DNA of 21,557 nt from Planctomycetota bacterium (lineage in GTDB: Bacteria; Planctomycetota; Planctomycetia; Pirellulales; Pirellulaceae): NCBI GenBank assembly GCA_024274855.1, contig JAJSAJ010001041.1, positions 1-21,557 on the forward strand, written 5' to 3'. Position 1 is the stretch's first letter. Each line of letters opens with the position of its first letter. The notes beneath the pieces were generated by a model. The model saw nothing but the letters and a program-made list of their open reading frames with translations. It made no database searches and had not been told where the DNA came from. The position numbers and the translations under genes are program-made. Positions 1-7,422 of the stretch are shown piece by piece.

Positions 1-147
1 GAACAGGGGGACCATGTCAACTTCGGATGGTTCGGCTATTACTATACACACGGATTCAACGCCCTGGCCGACACCGCCGGCCCTGGACGGAAAGTTCTGC
101 CGGGTATTTGCTCCGGGAAGTCCGGATCGCGAGGAGAGTACGTATAA
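1..147 (+). CDS. 3' end of an unidentified gene (partial)
   Basis: Frame 1 is open from the first base to a TAA at 145-147, giving a 48-residue C-terminal fragment. It is rich in aromatic residues and glycine (it includes VNFGWFGYYYTHGF, then ALADTAGPG). The start lies outside the window. The composition is compatible with the end of a secreted beta-rich protein such as those downstream, but I do not recognise a family. The next gene on the same strand starts about 260 bases later, beyond a repeat element, so they need not share a transcript. Alternative ATG-initiated frames here (from 14 and 27) have arginine-rich, protein-unlike composition. It could also be a chance open frame. Confidence 0.4.
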   Translation, partial: EQGDHVNFGWFGYYYTHGFNALADTAGPGRKVLPGICSGKSGSRGEYV

Positions 148-213
148 CGGACGAGGGATTTTCCGGAGCCATACGTTGTTACGCAATCCGCTACGGTTCA
201 AGTAACGACCAGA

Positions 214-349
214 GTAACCGTTCACGGAATGCAGGCGGCCGGTTCGCTTCCAAGGGGTCAGACCCATTTTCGGCGACAACACGGGTACGTATGAATCAGC
301 GCGTTTTCCGCCGAAAATTGCGTCAGACCCCAGCGGCGTGAACGGCTAC
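214..349. repeat. MITE/REP-like element with nested inverted repeats
   Basis: The outer arms are gtaaccgttcacg (214-226) and cgtgaacggctac (337-349), complementary at 12 of 13 positions. Nested inside is a second, imperfect pair of about 22 bases at 254-275 and 309-331, each carrying a ggggtcaga/tctgacccc-type core followed by an attttcggcg/cgccgaaaat block. The central spacer is about 33 bases. The whole unit is about 136 bases and has no coding content. The outer 14-mer recurs exactly at 6718-6731. This architecture suits a non-autonomous element mobilised in trans, for example by an IS200-like/REP-associated tyrosine transposase. That assignment is inference, because no transposase lies in the window. 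Confidence 0.65.
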
Positions 350-356
350 CATTATA

Positions 357-383
357 TATTGCTCGGGTTAATTATTGCTCGGG
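357..383. promoter_or_regulatory. 11-bp direct repeat upstream of the 409 gene
   Basis: The 11-mer tattgctcggg occurs at 357-367 and again at 373-383, a 16-base period, directly between the inverted-repeat element and the ribosome binding site of the gene at 409. A TATATT at 355-360 resembles a -10 hexamer, but no convincing -35 was found. The repeat may be a binding site for a regulator or simply a small duplication. Position is the only support for a regulatory role. Confidence 0.3.
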
Positions 384-408
384 GCAAACGCATAAAGGAG
401 ACCTTACC

Positions 409-1362
409 ATGAACAAGTACCTTGCTTGGGCCGTATTCCTGGTCCTGGCTGCTTCATGCGCCGGGGCGCAACCGGTTGTGGACATTCGATTCACCGACAG
501 CAATTCCGCGCGCTACCTTGAACAGACCGGCGACGGCATAGCCGGGGGCGTTTCACCCGATGGGAAGAAGTGCCTGCAGATTGACGGCACCGTTGCCTCG
601 TTGGCATTGAAACCGATACCGCTAAAGCCGATGCAAAAATACAAGCTGACGATTCGCGCGGCCGTTGACGGCAAGGATACCCTTGAGAGCAATGACAGAA
701 TACTCGAACTCTCCAGGATGGGCGGCGGGAGAAGCTTCTCCAGTTACGCAACGACCTTCCTCGACAAAGAAGGAAAGAAAACAGGACTCGTACTGCGCGG
801 TGCCACTTTCGACGACAACTCAGGGGTGATCATATCCAGCAAGGTCAACGACTTCGTTCATGTATTCTATTCGCCTCCCAAGGTCGCCAAGATGCGTTTG
901 GAACTGAGACCGCGCAAGAACAAACTGTTCATCGAAAGCGTGAAGCTGGAGCCTGAGAACGAAGAAGGAACAATTAACTGCAACCCCGATTTCCGGTATG
1001 GCGAACTTAATCCAAGCGGATGGCGCCCGGATTACGACGGACGCCTGTACCACCGCTCGGACGGAAAGACCATCATGAAAAGCGGGTACAGTGCAAGCAG
1101 CCCCATTTTTCCTGTCAACGACCACTCGATATATTCCTTCTATTGCAAAGGGACCAGTTACGAAGCAAAGCCAGGCAAGACGCCCCTTAACTTCTATGAC
1201 AAAAAGGGCGTCAGGCAAGGCTCAATCCACCTTTTCTGGGCCGATGCGATGAAGGACGGCGGAACAAAGACGGGCGTCATGCCGCCTTCGGGCACCTTTC
1301 AAGCCAAGGTTGTTGTGAGCCAGACGCTGTTTGAAGAACTTAGAGTCACGAAGGACAAGTGA
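409..1362 (+). CDS. Secreted two-domain putative carbohydrate-binding protein
   Basis: A 317-residue protein. The start is set by AAAGGAG at 394-400, eight bases before the ATG. Residues 1-20 are a typical signal peptide (hydrophobic core AVFLVLAAS, then a CAGAQ cleavage region), so it is exported. The mature protein looks like two beta-sandwich domains of similar size, about residues 21-190 and 195-317. The second opens with CNPDFRYGELNPSGW, reminiscent of the NPDFE-G-PxGW opening of CBM4/9-type modules. No catalytic motif is evident. It stands upstream of and co-oriented with the GH42-like hydrolase at 1610, about 250 bases apart, so it could help bind the same substrate. The domain assignment is from pattern only; a hypothetical secreted protein is the safe call. 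Confidence 0.8.
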   Translation: MNKYLAWAVFLVLAASCAGAQPVVDIRFTDSNSARYLEQTGDGIAGGVSPDGKKCLQIDGTVASLALKPIPLKPMQKYKLTIRAAVDGKDTLESNDRILELSRMGGGRSFSSYATTFLDKEGKKTGLVLRGATFDDNSGVIISSKVNDFVHVFYSPPKVAKMRLELRPRKNKLFIESVKLEPENEEGTINCNPDFRYGELNPSGWRPDYDGRLYHRSDGKTIMKSGYSASSPIFPVNDHSIYSFYCKGTSYEAKPGKTPLNFYDKKGVRQGSIHLFWADAMKDGGTKTGVMPPSGTFQAKVVVSQTLFEELRVTKDK

Positions 1363-1479
1363 TCTATCGGCGAAGGCCGCGAAGCCCTGGCTGGCGAGGC
1401 GACTGTGGCTCAGTAGCGTTCGGACGTGTCCATTGTGTCTCCGAGGAATTGGGGCCCCGAGAAAAGGGACGGCGGTGCT

Positions 1480-1587
1480 ATGATGACGTCTTGCAAACGG
1501 TTGCGGACGGCGGCGATTGCTCTCCTGCTGCTGATCTCTTTCTGTATCCGCTCGAACGCGGAGGAGAACGCGGCATATCCATCGTAA
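1480..1587 (+). pseudogene. Orphan signal-peptide stub (35 aa) of a lost secreted gene
   Basis: An ATG at 1480 (or the adjacent one at 1483) opens a 35-codon frame ending in TAA at 1585-1587. The product is almost entirely a signal peptide: basic n-region CKRLR, hydrophobic core AAIALLLLISFC, and an SNA cleavage motif, followed by only eight residues. A purine-rich AAAAGGGA lies at 1462-1469. The next gene begins 22 bases downstream in a different frame and has its own signal peptide, so the stub is not simply its frameshifted start. The best reading is the 5' remnant of a deleted secreted-protein gene. A small exported peptide or leader peptide is possible. Confidence 0.45.
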
Positions 1588-1609
1588 GAACAAAAGAGGA
1601 CATTGGGTT

Positions 1610-4600
1610 GTGACAAAAGCGAACTGCATCAGATGTATTGTTATCCTCAGCGTCGGCTGGTCTTGTTTCGCGGCGGCGGCATCCGGCCAAGACGCGAAGA
1701 GTGCTAGACGCAACCAACTGGTCCAAAGGCTCTCAGCGATTTGGGAGCATGTCAACAGACAATGGCGCGACCACCACCAGAAACTGGTCACGCAGGTCGA
1801 GGTGCTTCCGGTTTCCGTCAAGCCCGCGTCGCCCCCGGCGGGTTTTCATGCTCCGCCCAGTGCTCGGAACGTCGTTGCGAGGGACGGCATCTATTATCGC
1901 GACGGGCGACCGACGTTCCTCTTCGGCGTTGAAGGACGCATGTACGATGGCCCGTGGATGAACCGCATTCTCGGCATCGATTTCTACGCACAGCATTCGG
2001 GCATGGTCTGGTGGCGCAGTGCCATGCAGGTTTCCGAATCGCCTGGGCCTCGCAACGGGGTGAAGCTGTCCGTCTCGTTTCGCGACTATCCGTGGGCACC
2101 GTTGCTGGCACGCGAAACGCTGCGGGGTGGGACGTTATTCGCCATCGATTTCTACCTGAATAAATCCGGGGATGGGAATCTGTCTTTCAAGAAATACTGT
2201 TTCGAACCGCCCGTCTGGACGGGGCCTCGAGACTATGATCGCGGCACCGGGCATTTCCTCGACTTGCGACTCGAGAACCCGGGGGCGCTCAGCTACTACA
2301 CGTCCCAGTACAAGTTTGCCGCCAGGCTGCTGGCGCCCTACCCGGTCCTGCACTATGAGCTGATCAACGAAATACGCTATGTCAGTTATCACGTGTACAA
2401 CATCATCCAATTCCAGGACCGGATGAAGGCCAAGTACGAAACGATCGACGCGGCCAACGAGGCATGGAAGACTTCCTTCAAGGACTTCGGCCACATTGTG
2501 CCTCCCATCACGGTTGACCCGGGCGGTTTTCTGTGGAAGCCCGTCCAGGACAAAAGGTGGGATGAGGGCAAGATCATGGCCGACTGGGGCGAGTTCATGG
2601 CTGCCCATGGAGCGGACATGTTCATGAAGCTTCGCAAGTCCGCCGAGCAGGTCGTGGGCAAAACGCTGTTCACCATTCAGACGCCCTACGTCCAGGGCGG
2701 ATCGCAACTGCTGCCCTACCTGAAGGTCAGGAGCGAGGATGTCTACGGTCACGAGGGGTTTTTCTATCCGTATCGCTCGGGCGAAGCCGGCAAGGAGGAC
2801 TGGGCGAAGATCCTGGCGCTGATGTCGCTGCAATACAACAGCGACTTGACCCGTAATGCGGCTCCTGATAAGCCGATCATCAACCTGGAGGCCCCTTTTG
2901 TCTGTGCCAAACGAGCACGCTGGGCAGCCTCGGCGGTCGGCGTGCACGAGGGGGCCGGCCCGGCCGGTCCGAATTTCATTCGCATGTTTTTCTGGCATCA
3001 GTTGGCGCACGGACTGTCCGGCAGCGTCCTGTCGTACTTCTACACCAACGAGTGCAGCGATGGGGGCGACAGTGTTTGGGATCCGGAGGTGATGACGCGT
3101 CAGGCCGTCCGAGAAATTCCTCGCGTCCGGGCTGAGATACGCGATCTGGCCACTGTGGTCATGCCGCGGCCGAGGATTCGAGGAAGACTCGGCGTGGTCC
3201 ATTCCTTCGAGACCTGCATGGAGGGCCGGCGGGATTTCCTGCGTGAAAGCATGGGCAACTACGCCGCGGCTGTCCTGACACGCGTCCCCGTGGATCTTGT
3301 GAAAACGCAAGATATCCTCGACGACAAATCCAGGCGATACCCGGTGCTCTTTCTGAATCATTGCATCCGATTTCCGCATGCCGGCCTGGCGAAATTGGAC
3401 GAGTACGTCCGCGGGGGCGGCACATTGGTGATGACGTACGACTCGCTTACGTACGACGAGCGAGTCCAGCCGTTCGATCTGGACAGCCTCCTTGGCGTTC
3501 GGCGCGAAGGCACCATCGACAGGCGGGTTCGGGGCACGATTGCCGCCATTGGCCCAAGCGACGTGGCGCCCGTCCAAACACGGATGACGAGTCCGAGCTG
3601 TGGTTATCGCGTGACGTTGACCAGTGCCGAGGCGTTGGGCGATTCCTCCCATGGGCCACCCGCGACCGTGCACAAACTCGGAAAAGGCAGGGTGATCTAC
3701 ATTGCCTGGCACCTGCGCGCCGATGCGACGCGCAAGCTGCTCTCTTATGTGTGCAGCCGAGCCGGTGTCGAGCCGGAGGTAGACGTTCGTTTCCAAGACG
3801 ATATTGCGGCCGATTATGTAGAGACACACCTGTTCGGCAAAGAAGGCAGCGGGCGATACGTTCTGTACGCCCTGAACTTCGGCGGCGGGCCGCGAAGAGT
3901 GAGACTTGTGCCGCGACGGCTTGCTCATGCTGCTGGCCGGACCTATTTTGTCCGCAATGCGAGAACGCGTCAGTGCGTGGCGCCGAACGGTACTCGAAGC
4001 AAAGTGCCATGGTCCGTTGCGGACCTGCTCAACGGGATCCCCGCGTCACTGGCAGCGCAGGATCCCGAACTACTGCTCGTCGAACGGACGGATCTCCAGC
4101 CGCTGGTGCTCAACGGGCTGACGCAAGAACAGGAGGAAGTGCTTCGATTGGCGTGGCGGGACAGCTCGCCGTCAAGCCACCGAATGTTGATCGACGGTTA
4201 CCACGTCGCAGAGTTTCGCGTTTCCAAGCCCAAGATGCCCACGGCTGTCAAACTGCTCGAAGACGAAGGATGGGAGGTCAACTCGGGTATTTCCAGGTTG
4301 GGTGAGAAGCTCAAAACGTTTTCGTCCCAAGGCATTTCGGAGGAAGACCTGGCCAGCTATGACGTGCTGGTGCTTTGCGGCTTGCGGCACGGAGGAAGCG
4401 TTTGGCGAAACGAAGAGGTGGACACCCTCCGGCGGTTTGTCCGCAATGGCGGCGGCCTGCTGGTGTGCATCAAGAGAGACTGGCATTGGGAGGCGTCGTT
4501 CTATGAAGAGCTCAAAGGTTTTGGGATCGGTGACGCCGGCGGAAACATCTACGACCCGCAACATTGCATCATGAATGAACCGCTCTATGTGACACTAAGC

Positions 4601-4912
4601 GATGCAGCCGCCCATCCGGTCACCAGGGGTGTGGAGCGATTCCAAACGACAGGGATTCGCCCACTAGACGTGACGAACAAGTATGCGAAAGTGCTGTTGA
4701 CTGCCGGCGAAAATGCAGAAGTAATGGATCTCTGGGGCAAGCGGCGTCCCGCTCCGAACGCGCCGATCGCTGTGGCCCTGGAATACGGAGACGGCAGGAT
4801 TGTCGTCATCGGAACCGACACGTGGCTGCGGCCTGACGAACTGGAAATGGGCGACAACAAGGTGCTTCTGACGAATGTCCTCAACTGGCTGGGGAAGAGA
4901 CAAGCGGATTGA
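1610..4912 (+). CDS. Secreted GH42-like (clan GH-A) glycoside hydrolase with two GATase-like domains
   Basis: An 1100-residue exported protein. The GTG start at 1610 is preferred: it follows AAGAGGA (1594-1600) and gives a signal peptide (core IVILSVGWSCFAAAASG, cleavage near residue 26); the next in-frame ATG would lose it. Residues about 80-500 resemble a clan GH-A TIM barrel of beta-galactosidase (GH42) type, with a candidate acid/base in LINEIRY (N253-E254) and a candidate nucleophile in INLEAP (E427). Residues about 515-705 resemble the glutamine-amidotransferase-like trimerisation domain (YVRGGGTLVMTYDS), followed by a beta domain (about 735-780). A second GATase-like domain follows (about 855-1095, VRNGGGLLVCIKRDW), making the protein longer than the usual 650-700 residues. 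It likely releases sugars from non-reducing ends outside the cytoplasm. Substrate and exact family are inferred. Its 3' end overlaps the convergent neighbour by 32 bases. Confidence 0.85.
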   Translation: MTKANCIRCIVILSVGWSCFAAAASGQDAKSARRNQLVQRLSAIWEHVNRQWRDHHQKLVTQVEVLPVSVKPASPPAGFHAPPSARNVVARDGIYYRDGRPTFLFGVEGRMYDGPWMNRILGIDFYAQHSGMVWWRSAMQVSESPGPRNGVKLSVSFRDYPWAPLLARETLRGGTLFAIDFYLNKSGDGNLSFKKYCFEPPVWTGPRDYDRGTGHFLDLRLENPGALSYYTSQYKFAARLLAPYPVLHYELINEIRYVSYHVYNIIQFQDRMKAKYETIDAANEAWKTSFKDFGHIVPPITVDPGGFLWKPVQDKRWDEGKIMADWGEFMAAHGADMFMKLRKSAEQVVGKTLFTIQTPYVQGGSQLLPYLKVRSEDVYGHEGFFYPYRSGEAGKEDWAKILALMSLQYNSDLTRNAAPDKPIINLEAPFVCAKRARWAASAVGVHEGAGPAGPNFIRMFFWHQLAHGLSGSVLSYFYTNECSDGGDSVWDPEVMTRQAVREIPRVRAEIRDLATVVMPRPRIRGRLGVVHSFETCMEGRRDFLRESMGNYAAAVLTRVPVDLVKTQDILDDKSRRYPVLFLNHCIRFPHAGLAKLDEYVRGGGTLVMTYDSLTYDERVQPFDLDSLLGVRREGTIDRRVRGTIAAIGPSDVAPVQTRMTSPSCGYRVTLTSAEALGDSSHGPPATVHKLGKGRVIYIAWHLRADATRKLLSYVCSRAGVEPEVDVRFQDDIAADYVETHLFGKEGSGRYVLYALNFGGGPRRVRLVPRRLAHAAGRTYFVRNARTRQCVAPNGTRSKVPWSVADLLNGIPASLAAQDPELLLVERTDLQPLVLNGLTQEQEEVLRLAWRDSSPSSHRMLIDGYHVAEFRVSKPKMPTAVKLLEDEGWEVNSGISRLGEKLKTFSSQGISEEDLASYDVLVLCGLRHGGSVWRNEEVDTLRRFVRNGGGLLVCIKRDWHWEASFYEELKGFGIGDAGGNIYDPQHCIMNEPLYVTLSDAAAHPVTRGVERFQTTGIRPLDVTNKYAKVLLTAGENAEVMDLWGKRRPAPNAPIAVALEYGDGRIVVIGTDTWLRPDELEMGDNKVLLTNVLNWLGKRQAD

Positions 4913-6605
4913 AGCTGCTGTGTCGAGGAACACCAGGTGTGACTCGTTGGGTGCGCTCATCGACCAGGTAGAACGAGCCGGCGCGGGAAACGTCCACCGT
5001 GATTTGTCGGTGGTCGGGGATCGTGATCCGCACCCCGGATCGATCACCATGGGGCGAGTGGGCATAGACGAGCCACTGACGGTCGGGACGGTTGCCTTGG
5101 ACCAGCGCTAGCGCGAAGACGGAGATCCGCTGGTTCAGTGTCCACGGGTACTTCTGCGGATTCACATCGGTGTCCAACAGGAACCAACGGTCTTCTTTGT
5201 TCCATTGCTCGGGGATCGCTGCTTGATACGGATGTTTGTGGGCTCGATTGGGCACGAGCCGCCCTTGTCGCCACCACTGGCGGAGGATCGGGTGGACGTG
5301 AACACGGTCCACCGATTCCACCAGTGCCATGAAGTAGGGACCGCCACCCTCGTGGACGACCTTGCCGTTCTTGTCCACTTGATCCTCCCAGGGTTCGGTC
5401 CAGCCTCGGAAATCCCGCACCGCCCGCGGTCGCAGCAGCCACATCCCGAACTGCACGAAGCCCGCATATCGCTCAGGGTTGTACTGCTGACCTTCCTTCC
5501 GATAGACGGACCGCGTGGACGGAAATTTCTTCTGCCTTACCGGGTCGGTGTGGTAGCCGTCCCAGACAGAGAACTCGAACCAGAATTGCGGGTTCAGACG
5601 CAGCGCTTCGCGTTTCATGAATACCAGGTTCATGAATTGGACTTGCGGGCTCCAGACCGTGTCGTCTCGACTGGAGTTCCAATCATGGGTGTAGTACGAA
5701 GGGCTGCCGCCGTCCCACATCAACGGAGATGGGTCGATGCGTCCCGGGCTGTGGAGCGAGTATTGTATCCATCCGCCCCAACGCCCGATGAACTCTGGAC
5801 CGAAGGCGTTGTAGCCGATGAAACGCGCATTCTTTTTCCAAGCCGGATTGTGAATGCCCGCGCGCATGCCTTCCTGCAATGCCCGATAACGCGTGATCCA
5901 GCCCTCGGCCACGACGCGGCGTTTGAAGCCGTCAGGCTTGCCCTTGCCGTACTTCTCCAGGTACCGCCGGGAGCTCTCCACCTCGTACCAACGAAGCTTG
6001 TGATGTTCGTTGTTGGAAACGAAGATCACCAACGGCGGGTCGGGATACCACTGCTGCAGCTTCCTCATCCACGGATTGTCTGTATGGGCGGCGCCGATCT
6101 CTCGCCAGGGTTCCACGGGACCGAATGGCGAGACTTTCTTCAGGATCTCGCCGTCGACGGTCACCACGTTGGGATTCTCCTCCGCCGGGCAGGAAGCGTA
6201 AGGCTCGTCCGACAAACCGCTCTCCCACTGGCTGGCGATGAACGTGATCGGCAGTCGCAATCGGCGCGCTCTCTGTATCGACTCCCGGTAATACTCAGTG
6301 CGGAAGTCGTCTGGGGAAGAGCTCACGTCGTCTTCCCGTGGTGGATGGCTGAACCAGGGAAGGAGGTAATGCCCCTGCTCGATGAGCCGCATTTGGTGAG
6401 CGGGCCGCCAACCGGCACACGCCGGATCGCGAAAATGCCCGCAGTGCCAACTGCACGCCAGCGGCAACGGTCGACCGTTCGCATCGAGATTGCTCCGCGT
6501 GGCTTCAACGCGAATGCTCTCCGCCACGGGCGCAACATCGGCAGCCGCAGCCGAGAGCGTCGCGACCAAGACGACGTAGATCGTAACGACATCACTAAAT
6601 TGCAT
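4881..6605 (-). CDS. Secreted hydrolase-like protein of unrecognised family (possible TIM barrel)
   Basis: I choose the ATG at 6605-6603 (574 residues) over the longer frame beginning at 6635, because GGAGG sits ten bases upstream and the product then begins directly with a signal peptide (TIYVVLVATLSAAAA). The mature protein is tryptophan- and tyrosine-rich, as expected for a polysaccharide-active enzyme. Candidate catalytic carboxylates are N199-E200 in FVSNNEHHKLRWYE and E344 in FWFEFSVWDGYH, at strand-end-like positions such as those of retaining clan GH-A enzymes. The last roughly 80 residues (from about 495) look like a beta-sandwich tail. I cannot name a CAZy family. Its 3' end overlaps the convergent GH42-like gene by 32 bases. 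Confidence is high that it is a real secreted protein and low for the enzymatic role. Confidence 0.8.
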   Translation of the reverse strand: MQFSDVVTIYVVLVATLSAAAADVAPVAESIRVEATRSNLDANGRPLPLACSWHCGHFRDPACAGWRPAHQMRLIEQGHYLLPWFSHPPREDDVSSSPDDFRTEYYRESIQRARRLRLPITFIASQWESGLSDEPYASCPAEENPNVVTVDGEILKKVSPFGPVEPWREIGAAHTDNPWMRKLQQWYPDPPLVIFVSNNEHHKLRWYEVESSRRYLEKYGKGKPDGFKRRVVAEGWITRYRALQEGMRAGIHNPAWKKNARFIGYNAFGPEFIGRWGGWIQYSLHSPGRIDPSPLMWDGGSPSYYTHDWNSSRDDTVWSPQVQFMNLVFMKREALRLNPQFWFEFSVWDGYHTDPVRQKKFPSTRSVYRKEGQQYNPERYAGFVQFGMWLLRPRAVRDFRGWTEPWEDQVDKNGKVVHEGGGPYFMALVESVDRVHVHPILRQWWRQGRLVPNRAHKHPYQAAIPEQWNKEDRWFLLDTDVNPQKYPWTLNQRISVFALALVQGNRPDRQWLVYAHSPHGDRSGVRITIPDHRQITVDVSRAGSFYLVDERTQRVTPGVPRHSSFNPLVSSPAS

Positions 6606-6717
6606 GATCTTTGTTCCTCCGATCACTGGCGCCAAGAGTTATCCATCGTGCCCGCGTCTGGCAGTCGGCTGGCCGTGGAGTCCGGTGCTCGAATTCGCTT
6701 TGAGTGTTAGATTCTTT

Positions 6718-6731
6718 GTAACCGTTCACGG
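6718..6731 (+). repeat. Solo copy of the 14-bp element end
   Basis: The sequence gtaaccgttcacgg is an exact match to 214-227, the outer end of the nested inverted-repeat element. A short gagggtcag at 6744-6752 may be a decayed version of that element's ggggtcaga core. No complementary partner arm was found nearby, so this looks like one end of a deleted or recombined copy. Confidence 0.5.
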
Positions 6732-6750
6732 CGAGAGTACGTGGAGGGTC

Positions 6751-6778
6751 AGTTAGCAGTTAGCAGTTAGCAGTGAGC
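6751..6778 (+). repeat. 7-bp tandem repeat (four copies)
   Basis: The unit agttagc is repeated exactly three times at 6751-6771, and a fourth copy with one change (agtgagc) occupies 6772-6778. It does not lie in a credible reading frame. Such heptads could vary in copy number by slippage. No function is evident. Confidence 0.8.
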
Positions 6779-6817
6779 AGTGGAAAGAGTATGACCCGGC
6801 TGCGCTGCCTCTCTCGA

Positions 6818-6853
6818 TGATAAATGGCTAATATCAAATGACTAATGATAAAT
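6818..6853 (+). repeat. AT-rich short direct repeats
   Basis: Two near-identical 11-mers, aaatggctaat (6822-6832) and aaatgactaat (6836-6846), lie between two exact copies of tgataaat (6818-6825 and 6846-6853). The base composition is sharply AT-rich compared with the surrounding sequence, which marks a non-coding, repeat-derived segment. Confidence 0.6.
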
Positions 6854-6887
6854 CGGGCGTGTGGGAAACCCTTCGGCCTCCAGCCTT

Positions 6888-6902
6888 GCGGGCAAAGCCC
6901 GC
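6888..6902. repeat. Perfect 6-bp stem hairpin
   Basis: The arms gcgggc (6888-6893) and gcccgc (6897-6902) are separated by aaa. There is no T-tract on either side, so an intrinsic terminator is not supported. It fits a small REP-like palindrome within the repeat cluster. Confidence 0.5.
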
Positions 6903-7205
6903 GTTAGTCTTCAGGAGCCCCATACTCGCATTGGCGGACAGCATGAGCGATCGTCCTGGACATGCTGCGGCTCTCGGGTTTAGGAATGTAGCATAGCAGA
7001 AAACAGATAGAGAAACGAAGGAGCTTGCACGTGTATGATCGAGTGCAACTGATTTCAGTTCTATTCGGTGCCTGCGTTGTCACAGGGAGAACGCGTGGCA
7101 TGTGCGTCCCGTCCACTTCGCGCCGAAGTCCGTGGTCGTCCGGTTCGAGTACGCCGAGCGAGCAACCTGTGCGTTGCCAAGACATCCAGAGTCCGGAGGA
7201 AAACG

Positions 7206-7367
7206 ATGAAAATCACTCAGAATCCGCCGTCAACGATTCTTTTCTGCATGTTCGCTCTAGTAGCCGCCTGTTGTTTGGACGTGCCGGCCGTGGGCCAAGA
7301 GACCGCTAAGGTCGCGACGACAGCTTTCGCCGCCAGGCTCAGATGGGAACACTCGGCCAGTACCTGA
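7206..7367 (+). pseudogene. Orphan signal-peptide stub (53 aa) of a lost secreted gene
   Basis: The ATG at 7206 follows an excellent ribosome binding site (GGAGGA at 7195-7200, five-base spacing), and the product starts with a clean signal peptide: core TILFCMFALVAACC and cleavage near PAVGQ (about residue 31). Only about 22 residues follow before the TGA at 7365-7367. The next frame yields no recognisable continuation before the convergent gene ending at 7423. The combination of a strong start and export signal with no mature domain indicates a secreted-protein gene whose body has been deleted. A tiny exported peptide is the alternative. It resembles the stub at 1480 in kind, but the two are not obviously alike in sequence. 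Confidence 0.5.
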
Positions 7368-7422
7368 CAGAAAAGTGGAAAGCCCGTTTTTCCGACGCGA
7401 AGCGTTCGGGTTCATTTCGCCG

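Larger units (their letters stand above)
6606..7205. other. 600-base repeat-rich region without a convincing gene
   Basis: The first roughly 110 bases should carry the promoter of the minus-strand gene starting at 6605, but no clear -35/-10 pair was found. They are followed by a copy of gtaaccgttcacgg (6718-6731), identical to the outer arm of the element at 214. Next come a heptad tandem repeat (6751-6778), an AT-rich duplicated stretch (6818-6853) and a small hairpin (6888-6902). From about 7000 to 7205 the sequence leads into the strong ribosome binding site of the stub at 7206. Open frames across here are arginine-rich or broken and are not supported. Confidence 0.6.

Noticed and set aside
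2135..3928. 597-codon minus-strand open frame inside the GH42-like gene
   Set aside because: It is antisense to a protein with a signal peptide and recognisable glycosidase motifs, is rich in Arg/His/Val as expected from a mirrored GC-rich gene, and shows no domain.
5205..6710. 501-codon plus-strand open frame over the 4881-6605 gene
   Set aside because: It is the mirror of a gene with a GGAGG site and a signal peptide; the translation has no recognisable features.
7380..7420. Possible bidirectional terminator hairpin between the stub and the fusion gene
   Set aside because: A bulged stem around cgacgc/gcgttcg exists, but no T-tract follows on either strand at the right place.
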